A stretch of 64,000 bases of DNA. Source: CAXOVX01 sp964213345 (GTDB lineage Bacteria; Pseudomonadota; Alphaproteobacteria; Rickettsiales; Midichloriaceae). Positions 44,708-54,554 of this stretch are shown piece by piece. A program made the translations under genes and the position numbers. Position 1 is the stretch's first letter. Each line of letters opens with the position of its first letter. Under the pieces are notes generated by a model that was not told the DNA's origin, made no database searches, and was given only the letters and a program-made list of their open reading frames with translations. Location: the NCBI GenBank assembly GCA_964213345.1, contig CAXOVX010000022.1, forward strand, positions 1 through 64,000. The letters are read 5' to 3'.

Positions 44708-45853
44708 ATGCAATATGTTGCAGATAACTATAACATAAATGATTCAAAATTCAGATTAAGCTGGATGCAACTAGCGAGAAGCCACAATGTTGGTGCACGT
44801 ACTTTTGCAGAATTATTAAAGATATTTAAGACTCCTCAAATAGCACTAAAAAATTTACCTGAATTAGCAAAACGTGGAGGGAGGAAGGAAGGAATTACTA
44901 TCGCCCCTATATCAGAAATAGAAAAAGAATTAGAAATGACTGAGAAATTCAATGCCAAACTCATATTGGCATGCGATCGTCATTATCCTGAATTATTGCT
45001 ACAAATTGCCGATCCACCACCTATCTTAATAGCAAAAGGAGATACAGGCTTTCTTGCACGTCATAAAGTTGCTATTGTAGGAGCACGTCAAGCATCAACA
45101 AATGGATACAATTTTGCTCTACAATTAGCGCATGACATATCGGCAAAAGGCTATGTAATTGCTTCGGGACTTGCTAAAGGTATAGATGCAGCAGCGCATT
45201 TAGGTAGTATAGAATTTGGCACTATTGGGATAATAGCTTGTGGTATAGATCAAATATATCCAGGAGAAAATAAAAATTTGTACCACATGCTTTATAAGCA
45301 AGGCTTGGTACTGAGTGAGTATAAAATTGGGCAACTTCCACTATCTAGGCATTTCCCGCAACGTAATCGTGTTATATCTGGATTATGTTATGGTGTGGTT
45401 ATTGTGGAAGCAGCTGTAAAGTCTGGAACCCTCATTACCGCAAGATTTGCCCTAGAACAAGGACGTGAAGTCTTTGCAGTCCCTGGATCTCCGTTCGATC
45501 CAAGATATCAAGGAACAAATGCATTAATCAAACAAGGAGCTATATTGGTAGAGAATGCTGATGATGTGTTGTACGAACTGGAAACTATCATTCAACGAAG
45601 TAGTAATATCTGTATGGAAAAGAAACAAAGATTACTTTTTGAAAGCGAGGGAAAAAGACTTCCCAGTGAACAAGAATTAAACAAATTTAGGGAAATTTTA
45701 TTAACTAAACTCTCATTCTCTCCTGTGAGTTTAGAAGCTGTGCTTGCAGATTTACAAATTCCAATTAGCATTCTGGATTTATTGGTATTAGAATTGGAAT
45801 TAGCTGGTAGATTAGAGCGTAGGTATGGTAATAGTGTGTGCCTCATTGCTTAA
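44708..45853 (+). CDS. dprA: DNA processing protein DprA
   Basis: Loads RecA on incoming single-stranded DNA in transformation. The 381 residues have an N-terminal helix-hairpin-helix-like part (LQLARSHNVGARTFAELLKIFKTP), the Rossmann domain with VAIVGARQASTNGYNFALQLAHDI at about 119-142, ASGLAKGIDAAAHLGSI, HFPQRNRVISGL, VEAAVKSGTLITARFALEQGREVFAVPG and GTNALIKQGAILVENADDVL, and a C-terminal winged-helix domain (about 315-381). All signatures are intact. It is followed by a type IV secretion ATPase paralog 68 bases on. Confidence 0.95.
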   Translation: MQYVADNYNINDSKFRLSWMQLARSHNVGARTFAELLKIFKTPQIALKNLPELAKRGGRKEGITIAPISEIEKELEMTEKFNAKLILACDRHYPELLLQIADPPPILIAKGDTGFLARHKVAIVGARQASTNGYNFALQLAHDISAKGYVIASGLAKGIDAAAHLGSIEFGTIGIIACGIDQIYPGENKNLYHMLYKQGLVLSEYKIGQLPLSRHFPQRNRVISGLCYGVVIVEAAVKSGTLITARFALEQGREVFAVPGSPFDPRYQGTNALIKQGAILVENADDVLYELETIIQRSSNICMEKKQRLLFESEGKRLPSEQELNKFREILLTKLSFSPVSLEAVLADLQIPISILDLLVLELELAGRLERRYGNSVCLIA

Positions 45854-45921
45854 TGCGGCGAACGACAGGTATGTTAATACCTCAATCAGTAAGTGTTAAT
45901 AAAAAATTTTAGTACTTTCAA

Positions 45922-48216
45922 GTGCCAGATAGATTAGAACATGCATCTATTGATTATAATAGCAAGATAGCGGATTTTATCCCTATCGCTTGTCACTATA
46001 ACAAGAATACACTATTAACTAAGAATGGCGAGTTGATCCAAATTATAAAAGTAAAGGGCTTTGTAAAATCTCAGGATGATATAAGTACTTCAGATTTACG
46101 GGCTGCAGTTAGAGAGGCTATTTCAACTCACATCACGTCATTACATTATGGGGTGTACATATATGTAACGAGAGATTATGAAGATGCCTCACCTGCTGGA
46201 TACTTTCAAAATGATTTTGCTCGCAAACTAAATGAAGCATGGTGCAAATCTAATACGTGGGATAGGCAGCTGCTAAATACACTTTACATAGCTGTAGTGC
46301 ATCAAGGGCTAAAGGGTCACCTGGGACTGCATAAAGCATTGTATAACGCTTTGTTCGCATTATTAAAAAAACGCAGCTTTGCTCCTTTAGATAAATGTGC
46401 AGATGAGATGACCAAAGTAGTTGTTCAGTTATCAAATAGTTTATCTCAATATGGTAGCACTATTTTGGGTATAAGACCACAGCCAGATAAAACAGGCATC
46501 TCAGAACTACTGTCACTATACCATTACCTATTGTACATGCACCATAAAGACATAGAAGTAGACGTTTATGATCTCGCAAAACACTTATCACGAAACGCCA
46601 GTATCAACTACTTACCTAATACTTTAGAAATTAATAAAAACGATGTCCATAAAAAATATGCTGCAATCTACAGCATGAAACATCGCTACTTACTTAGCGA
46701 CAAGATATTAGATAGCATTTTGCGATTTAGCTCCCGTTTCATGATAGCAGAAAATTTTTACTTCGCTCCTAAACATTTAGCTACAGCAGTATGGAAACAA
46801 TTTTATGATGTTTACACTTCGGCAAAAGCCACAGATATGATCCAACTTGGACAGCTTGATGCTTTGCTAGATCAAAATAGAGAGAAAAACGTTCGTTATT
46901 GCGAACAACAAATAACCTTCACAATTTATGATGACTGTTATGATAATTTTGTACTCCAAACTAGCAAATTTGCCGATCTACTAAAAGAACTAGGGTTAAT
47001 TATGATAAGAGAAGATTTATACCTACCAGGTGCCTCTTATGCTAAATTGCCCGGCAATGCAAAATATCTAAAGCGCAAATTTTATAATACAATCAGCAAT
47101 GTTGGTATGTTTACATCTATACACCCTAAAGCTATTGGCAACTACGTAGGCAGCAAATGGGGTCCAGTTGTTACCATTTTTCACAATATAATTGATAAAC
47201 TTCCGTATTATTTTAACTTTCATAACGAAGAAGACGCTGGGCACACACTTGTCATAGGAGAGCATGATACAGGTGTTGGTACCTTGACTAGATTCTTATT
47301 AACTCAGTCAATGAAATTTAATTACAAAATAATCAACGTAGACGTAGAAGTAGGAAAACATAATAAGAATTTTATACAAGCTATAGGAGGAACAAGTATA
47401 GATCTAGCTATTAACAGCGATGAAGTACAAGAAATACAATGTGATGTATTTAACTTCGGTATGGACCACGTAGAAAAATTATTCAGCTTGCTAGAAAAAT
47501 GCGTAATATGCATGATGTTAAGTGCAGAAGACAAATTTAACATAACAGATATGTTGAAGGAGATAATGCAAGCTGAAGCAACTACAAGACAGCAAGTCAT
47601 TGCAAATATAATAGAGAAGATTCACCTAGACTCCAGTACTACGGCAGTAAAAAGATTTGTTGAATTCTTAAAATCTGAATTTTATAAGCAATTACTCAGT
47701 AAAGATGCTTTGGATCCTATTATCAAACATAAAATCCTTAACATTAATTTAAACAAAATATATGAGCAAAACTCTGAGTATGGAGTACTGCTTGCAACAT
47801 TGATATTCATGAAGTTTCCGAGCTTGCTTTCGAATGCCGATTGTAATATAGTGTCGTCCGATTATATGGATTTTGCGGTCAAATGTGGTGAAACAGGCAT
47901 AGATATATCAAATCTCTTAGATGAAATTACTGCACTTAATGGCATATGTGTATTTACACTGAGAGAAAAAGAGTATATAGCACAATATCAGTATGTAGAT
48001 GAGGTTTTGGCTAAATTTAAAACAAAAATCTTCATGCCACATAAATTTGTAGATAAAACGTATAAAAAGATATTCCAATTAAGCGACTGGGAAGCGCATC
48101 AAATAAAACTTCACGATAAGAATGCACGTATATTCTTAATAAAACAGCAAAATAATTCTATCGTAACATCATTTAACTTAACTAACTTATCTGATATAAT
48201 CCAAACCATAGGGTGA
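45922..48216 (+). CDS. VirB4-family protein with degenerate Walker motifs
   Basis: VirB4 ATPases power type IV secretion at the inner membrane. The 764 residues follow the VirB4/CagE layout: N-terminal part with NKNTLLTKNGELIQIIKVKG, RAAVREAISTH, the CagE-like middle with QITFTIYDDCYDNF, and a C-terminal ATPase region. The Walker A position reads VIGEHDTGVGTLTRFLLTQ (about 441-459): the lysine of GxGKT is absent. Where Walker B and its DEAW should stand the sequence is IVSSDYMDFAV. It thus resembles the second VirB4 paralog of Rickettsiales, thought to be a structural or regulatory partner. The start is GTG; the stop overlaps the next gene by four bases. Confidence 0.85.
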   Translation: MPDRLEHASIDYNSKIADFIPIACHYNKNTLLTKNGELIQIIKVKGFVKSQDDISTSDLRAAVREAISTHITSLHYGVYIYVTRDYEDASPAGYFQNDFARKLNEAWCKSNTWDRQLLNTLYIAVVHQGLKGHLGLHKALYNALFALLKKRSFAPLDKCADEMTKVVVQLSNSLSQYGSTILGIRPQPDKTGISELLSLYHYLLYMHHKDIEVDVYDLAKHLSRNASINYLPNTLEINKNDVHKKYAAIYSMKHRYLLSDKILDSILRFSSRFMIAENFYFAPKHLATAVWKQFYDVYTSAKATDMIQLGQLDALLDQNREKNVRYCEQQITFTIYDDCYDNFVLQTSKFADLLKELGLIMIREDLYLPGASYAKLPGNAKYLKRKFYNTISNVGMFTSIHPKAIGNYVGSKWGPVVTIFHNIIDKLPYYFNFHNEEDAGHTLVIGEHDTGVGTLTRFLLTQSMKFNYKIINVDVEVGKHNKNFIQAIGGTSIDLAINSDEVQEIQCDVFNFGMDHVEKLFSLLEKCVICMMLSAEDKFNITDMLKEIMQAEATTRQQVIANIIEKIHLDSSTTAVKRFVEFLKSEFYKQLLSKDALDPIIKHKILNINLNKIYEQNSEYGVLLATLIFMKFPSLLSNADCNIVSSDYMDFAVKCGETGIDISNLLDEITALNGICVFTLREKEYIAQYQYVDEVLAKFKTKIFMPHKFVDKTYKKIFQLSDWEAHQIKLHDKNARIFLIKQQNNSIVTSFNLTNLSDIIQTIG

Positions 48217-50837
48217 GTGATGGGTGTGGGAGTATGTCAGAGAAACAAGCAACCTTGCACGGGGCTGTCGTATTTGCTTTGGTGTTGTTGGTGTTGGTTG
48301 GTGTTTGTGCGTGTAGATTAGCATATGGTGGATCCACGGACGTATGTAAAGACTGGGGAAGTGGGCAGATTCATGGGCAAAACTGTAATGGAGACACATT
48401 AGATTCAAAATTTCCACTTTTACGCTCTAAGATATTTACTACAAATGATGATCCGTTTAATTTGCAGTATAAGTATAAGATAGCCGCACAAGCGTGCTAT
48501 AGCCCGTGTGAAGTGTTGTGGTCTGCTGGTCCCATCTTTGGTGCAATTGCTGTTGCGATATGTAAGAAAAAGACTCATGGAACAAACTGCATGGGTTGGA
48601 GTGGGTATGATGATCATACATTTGGGCAAGGTGATATTTCGGCAGAGATTTATAGCGGGAATACAGCATGTAGCCTGAAGCACATCAATTACAATGTGAA
48701 TGGATGTGTTCAGATAGTAGATCCGAATAAATCAGTTCCAGGTGGATTTAATAAATATTATAACTATGACGTAGCCAGAGATATTGGAGCAATAAAGTAT
48801 GTATGCGGTTTTGCGACTCGTAGTGGACTTTTTAGTTTTACTGCCGATAAATCTGATTTCATAGGATGTGTGAGTAGGATAGAGTTACCTGGGCCGCCGA
48901 TACTGAATGGAGTGATAATGCCGAGTGATGCGCCATATGTGGATGGATGGGATGAGAAGTTGGGAACATTATGGTTCAAGGTGCATGGAAGTTTTTTTGA
49001 TAAGCCGAGTATTAGGTTGATAAAAGTGCCGAACAGTCCTGGACTAGATTTAATTTACGACATGAGGGGTTCTGGAGCGTTTGTGTGTGGTTCGTTTAGT
49101 GGAGGAAGGAAGTATTGTGGTGGATTACCTAATGACAAGCCGGATCAAATATGTGCATATTCTGGGAGTTACAATGCATCTGATGTTTCGAATTTACTGG
49201 GATGTGTACCGAGGCCTAGTATTATTGACAATTCGAGTTTAGTGGTCATACCATACTATCAGAGTTTTATAGCGAGGGATGGTTCGCGCTACCAAGGGGT
49301 TATACCGTTATTTATAAGTGGGTTGCAACAGTTTGATAGTCCGATAGGCAAAGATGCAGATAAGGATGTGATAGGTGTAATGATAGGGAATACGGTAAGT
49401 GATGATGCTATAAGATACTACGGTGTATATAAGGCAATACCTGGTAGTGATTCACGTAAAGCAGCGAATTGTGACTTACTAGCTAATGCGGACCAAGTAA
49501 GAGTAAAGGAGGTAGGGTTAATTGGCAGCGGCAAAGCGGCCTGTACGCTAGAGTCTGGGATCAAAGTAGAAATTCCGGAGTGGATTATGCAAGATTCTTA
49601 TTCTTTGCCTGATTCTTGTAAGTCCGACAATCCTGATGTTGCTGATGCTATAAATGCCATATGTCCGAAACAAGATAAGATAACTTCACTGCCAATAAGG
49701 GAATATTTCAACTTTGGCAACGTCTACATGCGCAGCACAGCCCAATTAACGATTGGTGGATTAACTCAGCAGAAAATTACGGTAATGGTAGAAGCTACTA
49801 TCCCAAAATTGTTTAAACCAGATGGTATTTCTGGTTTATCAAAGCTTGCAGGCCTAAAATTTGCTTTACCACGTGCAGATGATAAAAATTGCAATGATTA
49901 TGCGGAAAAAGAAGATAAGAATGAAGTGATGCCGATGCCGTTTTTAGTTTTAGGAGGCGACCGGGACAGAAGTCATTGTTATTGTGATGATGTTACCAAT
50001 CTGAAGACCGGAGAATGCGCTGCAGGAGAGCGCACTAAAGCAACATGTACCTGCATCCTGTGCAAGAAGAATAGTAGTAGTAGCAAGGAAATAGAGGAAG
50101 CGGTATGCCCAGGCTCATATCCTAAACATGAAGATGATAGCAGCGGTCCTATACCAGATCCGAAATACGAACCAATACCTACGAAAATTTGCTTAAGTTC
50201 AAAGTCGGGAGAATGGGATTTTATTTCAAACAAAAATAATAGCACAGCGGCAATCTCCGATAAAGCTAGTGCAAAAGTGCCAGATATGGTTTGTGCAGAT
50301 TTGCAGCAAATTAATTGTGTAGCAGACGAAATAAATATAGTTCCTAATACCGGTAATGCAATATGGCCTATTACCACAGATTTCGGTAAGGTAGGCTACG
50401 GAATATGTAACGAAGGCGGGATCGAGAATGTTGACTATATATACCGCAGAACAAGTTATAGCTTAGAGAACTTAGAGGGGTATGAGCAAGAAAAGCTAAA
50501 GGCAGAAGCAGCTCTAAAGGAGTTGTGGAGCAAAAATGATATAAAGGGAAAGGGGTATATCGATATCAATGATGTAGCTAATTTACAAAATTATAAGGAA
50601 CAGCTCCAGAAATTTATAGATTCAGGTAAGGTGGTATGTAACGTCGATCTAACTCTGGATGAAACATCGCAACCAGGTAAGACACCACAGCCAAAAGGAA
50701 CGTGCGTAGGTGGCGTGTATGCCAAAGTTTCTCACCCATGCATTAAGGTACCTAAAAAAGGACCAAAAGATAAGAAATTCCCTCAAATACAATGTACTCC
50801 AAAAATAGAAAATCAGGTACCATCCGTAAGAAAATAA
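48213..50837 (+). CDS. Cysteine-rich exported protein, possibly VirB6-related extracellular part
   Basis: The 874 residues start with GTG overlapping the VirB4 stop (GTGA), so translation is probably coupled; an ATG eight codons in (MSEKQATLHG) is an alternative. A hydrophobic segment at about 14-36 (AVVFALVLLVLVGVCACRLAYGG) acts as signal or anchor. The rest is hydrophilic with some 40 Cys, e.g. CYCDDVTNL...CTCILCKK. Position after virB4 and this composition recall the long N-terminal regions of Rickettsiales VirB6-like proteins, but the polytopic TrbL/VirB6 core is missing: no further membrane segments are seen. A palindromic element begins at the stop codon. The family call is inference. 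Confidence 0.6.
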   Translation: MSDGCGSMSEKQATLHGAVVFALVLLVLVGVCACRLAYGGSTDVCKDWGSGQIHGQNCNGDTLDSKFPLLRSKIFTTNDDPFNLQYKYKIAAQACYSPCEVLWSAGPIFGAIAVAICKKKTHGTNCMGWSGYDDHTFGQGDISAEIYSGNTACSLKHINYNVNGCVQIVDPNKSVPGGFNKYYNYDVARDIGAIKYVCGFATRSGLFSFTADKSDFIGCVSRIELPGPPILNGVIMPSDAPYVDGWDEKLGTLWFKVHGSFFDKPSIRLIKVPNSPGLDLIYDMRGSGAFVCGSFSGGRKYCGGLPNDKPDQICAYSGSYNASDVSNLLGCVPRPSIIDNSSLVVIPYYQSFIARDGSRYQGVIPLFISGLQQFDSPIGKDADKDVIGVMIGNTVSDDAIRYYGVYKAIPGSDSRKAANCDLLANADQVRVKEVGLIGSGKAACTLESGIKVEIPEWIMQDSYSLPDSCKSDNPDVADAINAICPKQDKITSLPIREYFNFGNVYMRSTAQLTIGGLTQQKITVMVEATIPKLFKPDGISGLSKLAGLKFALPRADDKNCNDYAEKEDKNEVMPMPFLVLGGDRDRSHCYCDDVTNLKTGECAAGERTKATCTCILCKKNSSSSKEIEEAVCPGSYPKHEDDSSGPIPDPKYEPIPTKICLSSKSGEWDFISNKNNSTAAISDKASAKVPDMVCADLQQINCVADEINIVPNTGNAIWPITTDFGKVGYGICNEGGIENVDYIYRRTSYSLENLEGYEQEKLKAEAALKELWSKNDIKGKGYIDINDVANLQNYKEQLQKFIDSGKVVCNVDLTLDETSQPGKTPQPKGTCVGGVYAKVSHPCIKVPKKGPKDKKFPQIQCTPKIENQVPSVRK

Positions 50838-50905
50838 TATTGGACTTCTTTCAAAACTCACTTATGCTGGTAAAATGCAAAAACATGATAAAATACAGCA
50901 GCATC
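50838..50905. repeat. PE-2 palindromic element, one end (copy 3)
   Basis: TGGACTTCTTTCAAAACTCA then CTTATGCTGGTAAAATGCAA matches the left end of PE-2 at 27285 and 58371. The other end is not clear. It begins directly after the stop of the cysteine-rich protein. Confidence 0.65.
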
Positions 50906-51139
50906 TCTGTGTTACCTAGTTGTGGCACTAATGTCGAAGAATCCTGGGGGGCCCGCCAGACAAATCACACGGTACTACAACCTGGGCAAAAAGGGAGTCG
51001 GTATAGTTCCGTTACTACTTCACTCCAAAAAATACTGCAAATTTTATTGCTATAACGCACATAAATATTATATACTGCTCAGAGAGTGTAAGCGTGCTTT
51101 ATAAGTTTGTCCAATAGCAGTTGGGTTTTAACGAGGGTA

Positions 51140-51157
51140 CGGAGAGTTATGGTATAG
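51140..51157 (+). promoter_or_regulatory. Ribosome-binding site with a two-codon start-stop ahead of flgJ-like gene
   Basis: GGAGAG at about 51139 lies six bases before ATG GTA TAG (51149-51157), a two-codon frame that ends four bases before the real ATG at 51162. Ribosomes may start here and reinitiate, or the ATG may be accidental. Confidence 0.3.
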
Positions 51158-51161
51158 CGAT

Positions 51162-51497
51162 ATGCAAAATTTGAACATGCAGGATTTTTTTATACCGAAT
51201 CCTTCTGTGCTTGATGCTAGTAGCCATATGGTGCGAAAAGATAGGGAAGCGTGCAGTGGTTCAGATGTCTCCAAAGTATCAAAAGATTTTGAGTCTTATT
51301 TTTTGTCCCACTCTTTTAACCTGGTATATGGAAATAAGGATCCAGATCCAGTAGTTGGCGGCGGGATAGGCGAAAAGGTGCTATATAGTTTTTTGTTGAA
51401 TGAATATTGCGCAATAATAAGTGAGCGTACAGATGTCGTCAAAACGTATGTGCAACGAGCACTACAAAAGAACAAGCATTATGATATGGGTGTATAG
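51162..51497 (+). CDS. Flagellar rod-binding protein, FlgJ N-terminal type
   Basis: FlgJ caps the growing flagellar rod in the periplasm. The 111 residues correspond only to its rod-binding domain, as is usual in alphaproteobacteria. The core VSKDFESYFLSHSFNLVYGN...GGGIGEKVLYSFLLNEYCAIISERTDVVKTYVQRAL fits the pattern FE-xF, GGG-GE-xY-xxL-xEY, V-L of the family. The muramidase half is absent. The gene heads a run flgJ-like, flgN-like, flgK, flgL, which strongly supports the call. Confidence 0.75.
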   Translation: MQNLNMQDFFIPNPSVLDASSHMVRKDREACSGSDVSKVSKDFESYFLSHSFNLVYGNKDPDPVVGGGIGEKVLYSFLLNEYCAIISERTDVVKTYVQRALQKNKHYDMGV

Positions 51498-51511
51498 AAA
51501 GAAAATCTTAT

Positions 51512-52063
51512 ATGGAAAACAAAGGGGTGCATCTAAAGATCAGTATGACATCACAAAGTGAAGAAATGACAATAGGAGGATCTGTGGGTGTGGATAGTGC
51601 CGATACGGCGGGAACGGAGCAACCAGTGGATGTCTCTCTCTTAGAGGTGGCACTTACTAAATTGGTAGCTCTTTTAAGGCAAGAAGCTAGGTTGCTGCAT
51701 GCGGGGATACAAACAAAAGAATTGATGGGGTCTTTTGATGAAAAAACTGACTTAATTACCTTTTTGGAGTGGCAGCGCTCTGCAATCATTGAGTATTTGA
51801 AAGCGCAAAAAAATCAAGACTTGGCAGTAGTGGATGATGTAAGGCAGCGTATAACTTCTTTGATTCAAGAGCTATCGGAATTGTCTGAGTGTAATATGGA
51901 ACACATATCGCAGCGAAAGTTTTTGAACGAAAAATTTGTTGAAATGATGACGAAGGCAGTAGAGCAAGAAACTAGAGATGATACGTATAGCCATAAGAAA
52001 ATTACGAATAAAAGGATATACATCAATCAGACCCCACATATCGTGTTTAATGAGAATGCTTAA
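51512..52063 (+). CDS. FlgN-like flagellar export chaperone
   Basis: Sequence alone is weak; the call rests on position between a rod-binding gene and flgK, size (183 residues) and helical make-up. FlgN binds the C-termini of FlgK and FlgL and brings them to the export gate. The central and C-terminal region (LLEVALTKLVALLRQEARLLHAGIQTKELMGSFDEKTDLITFLEWQRSAIIEYLK) shows heptad-like leucines expected of this chaperone, including the KTDLI-xFLE pattern that resembles FlgN proteins. The N-terminal 45 residues are low in hydrophobics. Confidence 0.6.
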   Translation: MENKGVHLKISMTSQSEEMTIGGSVGVDSADTAGTEQPVDVSLLEVALTKLVALLRQEARLLHAGIQTKELMGSFDEKTDLITFLEWQRSAIIEYLKAQKNQDLAVVDDVRQRITSLIQELSELSECNMEHISQRKFLNEKFVEMMTKAVEQETRDDTYSHKKITNKRIYINQTPHIVFNENA

Positions 52064-52089
52064 TAATCCGTAATGGGTAAGTTAATTGT

Positions 52090-54516
52090 ATGGTAGATAA
52101 TCTTTCAGAAATTAGCCAAAAGTCCTTAAGGACTGAGAAGCAGAAGATAAATATTGCTGCTCAAAATATAGCGAATGCCTCTGATCCAGGCTATGTGAAT
52201 AGAAAAGTAATTGTATCTGAGGAAACCGCAGGCAGCACCCCACAGGGTGTTAAGGTAGATAGCATAATAAGAAGTGTTGACGAATTTTTATTAAAACACT
52301 TACAAAGGGCAACACCTGGCTCCGCTATGTACAAAATTTTGTCTGAAAGCTTGATAGAAATACAAGACAAATTGGCGAAACCTGGAACTTCTGGGATTGT
52401 CGAAATGCTCAGCAATTTTTTTAGTAGCATTAATGACCTAAGTTCAAGTAATGACGCAGCAGCAAGCCTTAGTGTACGCGACGACATAATGGGTAAAGCA
52501 AATAGTTTAGCTGGAAATATTACGCAGATAGCTAAATTTTTATATCAGAAAAGGTTTGATGCAGATGCAAAGATTGCAAGTAGTATCGATACCATCAATA
52601 ATACATTGGATGAGCTACGTGATTTAAATGCTGCGTTACTAATACAACCCAAGGGTAGTCAAGGTTATGCAAGTACCGAGGATGGGATACAAAAGAATTT
52701 ACTGATACTATCGAAATACTTTGACATCCGTAATTATTACGATGGCGAAGGCATTTTGCACGTCAGGATACTCGGTAGAGACGACGAGATAGTAGGTCGC
52801 ATTAAATACCAATTACAGTACACAAAAGCACGAGATGCGTATGCTTTTATTGGCGATGATCCTTTAAATAGCGTAAACCTCGTTTCTTTTGACGGTTCAA
52901 AAAATCCAACAATAGGACGACCTATCATTTTGGTGACAGGAGGTAAAACGGGCGAAGTAAAACACCACTTTGACTCTGGCGGACTTGCGGGGTGGTTAGA
53001 GTTACGTGATGATATAATACCTAAGTTATTAGATCAAATAGATGTATTAGCGTTTCAGATAGCTCAAAAAACAAATGCAATACATAACATGGGGTGTGGT
53101 TCCATACCGGCAACAAAGCTCAAATCCCATTATGCAGTGTCGGGCAATACAAATTTTGCAGGAACTGGCAACGTGCTAATTTCAATTGTAGGTAATGATG
53201 GTAATCCGGTAAATGCTGGAAATTACGGACGGTTACCAGCATTAAAACTAGATTTGGGAGCATTGGGGGGAACTTCCGGGAAGTTTACAACACAAGACCT
53301 TATAATGGAAGTTAACGAACATTTTGGTAGTGCGCAGCGAGTAGAGATAGATGGGATTTACGATGCAAAACTAGTTGCTGCCCCACCAGTCGCCCCTGGC
53401 GTTAACACTGATTTTGATTTTGAACTTACAACATTTAGCGATGATCCCAAAAGTACAGTTGTCTTTAGAGTTGATTCAGTTACCGTAGGCAGTAATACAC
53501 CGATGTTTATTAACAAAGATTATAGTATGCAAAGTGGCGATAAAACAAGGACAAGATCTGCACTATCGTTTCCTCTAACACCTGTAGAACTGGTATCAAA
53601 TCAAACAATTAAAATTGTTGGCAAAGTAACAACAAAAGGGCAAGAAAAGCCAGTAACTTTAGTTTATAAGTTAGGCGCGACACTACCTACAACAAGAGGG
53701 AAGAGGATTTCCATCGACAGTGTTGTAGTAGGAGAGGGCGTGAAAATATTACAGCAAACTCCAGTGCAATTTGCTAATGCTGAGTTAGTAGATGCCAGTG
53801 GAGCCAGTATAGATACGATTGCAAGTCCCACAACTAAAGGACATCTGAATCTAAAAACCGCTAATGCAGAATTACACTTGGTTGTAAACTCGCAAACCAG
53901 CGACATTTCTGGTCAAGTAGATGACAAAACAGCAAGAAATAATTTGCCATTTAGTGAATTCTTTGGCCTCAACAACTTATTCTTGACGCATATACCTGAT
54001 GTAAATCGCCATGTTGATAGCACCACAGAGTACAAAAATGCTGCCATTGATCTTCGGGTTGATGATGCAATAAAGGATGATCCTAACTTGTTTTCCGTGA
54101 GTCAGCCCCTACCATACACAAATCTCAATGGCGAAGATGCTAAAAAGTTTAAGGATTTCTTTTATACATTGGGAATAAGTAATACTCAACTTATCTCAAG
54201 TTATCAGAAAGTGATTGGAGCTCCTTTGCATTTTACTAAAGCTGGCGGGATACCAGAAACTTATGCTGGTGGTCTTAGGGAGTATTCAATACAAATTATT
54301 GCCATGAATAATACAAACGCAATAACGATGACGGAAAAATTTAAAGATGCAGAAGGGCAAAGACATAGCTTAGAATATCAATCACAAGCTACAACTGGAG
54401 TAAATTTAGATGAAGAGGTTAGCAATGTGTTGTTATACCAACAGCTGTATTCGGTTTCAGCTAAAGTACAGAGTATAGCGAGATCGTTGTTCGATGCGCT
54501 GTTGTCATCATTTTAA
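52090..54516 (+). CDS. flgK: Flagellar hook-associated protein 1
   Basis: Forms the first ring of the hook-filament junction, exported by the flagellar type III apparatus. The 808 residues are longer than usual (about 450-700), the excess lying in the variable D2-D3 region (about 350-600), which has beta-rich, Thr/Val-rich sequence. The N-terminal heptad region SLRTEKQKINIAAQNIANASDPGYVNRKV and the C-terminal DEEVSNVLLYQQLYSVSAKVQSIARSLFDALLSSF are the conserved axial parts. The start ATG is 26 bases after the FlgN-like gene. In an intracellular organism this suggests a retained or recently used flagellum. Confidence 0.92.
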   Translation: MVDNLSEISQKSLRTEKQKINIAAQNIANASDPGYVNRKVIVSEETAGSTPQGVKVDSIIRSVDEFLLKHLQRATPGSAMYKILSESLIEIQDKLAKPGTSGIVEMLSNFFSSINDLSSSNDAAASLSVRDDIMGKANSLAGNITQIAKFLYQKRFDADAKIASSIDTINNTLDELRDLNAALLIQPKGSQGYASTEDGIQKNLLILSKYFDIRNYYDGEGILHVRILGRDDEIVGRIKYQLQYTKARDAYAFIGDDPLNSVNLVSFDGSKNPTIGRPIILVTGGKTGEVKHHFDSGGLAGWLELRDDIIPKLLDQIDVLAFQIAQKTNAIHNMGCGSIPATKLKSHYAVSGNTNFAGTGNVLISIVGNDGNPVNAGNYGRLPALKLDLGALGGTSGKFTTQDLIMEVNEHFGSAQRVEIDGIYDAKLVAAPPVAPGVNTDFDFELTTFSDDPKSTVVFRVDSVTVGSNTPMFINKDYSMQSGDKTRTRSALSFPLTPVELVSNQTIKIVGKVTTKGQEKPVTLVYKLGATLPTTRGKRISIDSVVVGEGVKILQQTPVQFANAELVDASGASIDTIASPTTKGHLNLKTANAELHLVVNSQTSDISGQVDDKTARNNLPFSEFFGLNNLFLTHIPDVNRHVDSTTEYKNAAIDLRVDDAIKDDPNLFSVSQPLPYTNLNGEDAKKFKDFFYTLGISNTQLISSYQKVIGAPLHFTKAGGIPETYAGGLREYSIQIIAMNNTNAITMTEKFKDAEGQRHSLEYQSQATTGVNLDEEVSNVLLYQQLYSVSAKVQSIARSLFDALLSSF

Positions 54517-54554
54517 AAGTGTAGGCATGAATGTATTTCAATTAGAGGGGGTAT

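Noticed and set aside
50980..51016. Possible PE-1 right end (GGGCAAAAAGGGAGTCGGTAT)
   Set aside because: Only about 15 bases agree and no interior or left end is present; not counted as a copy.
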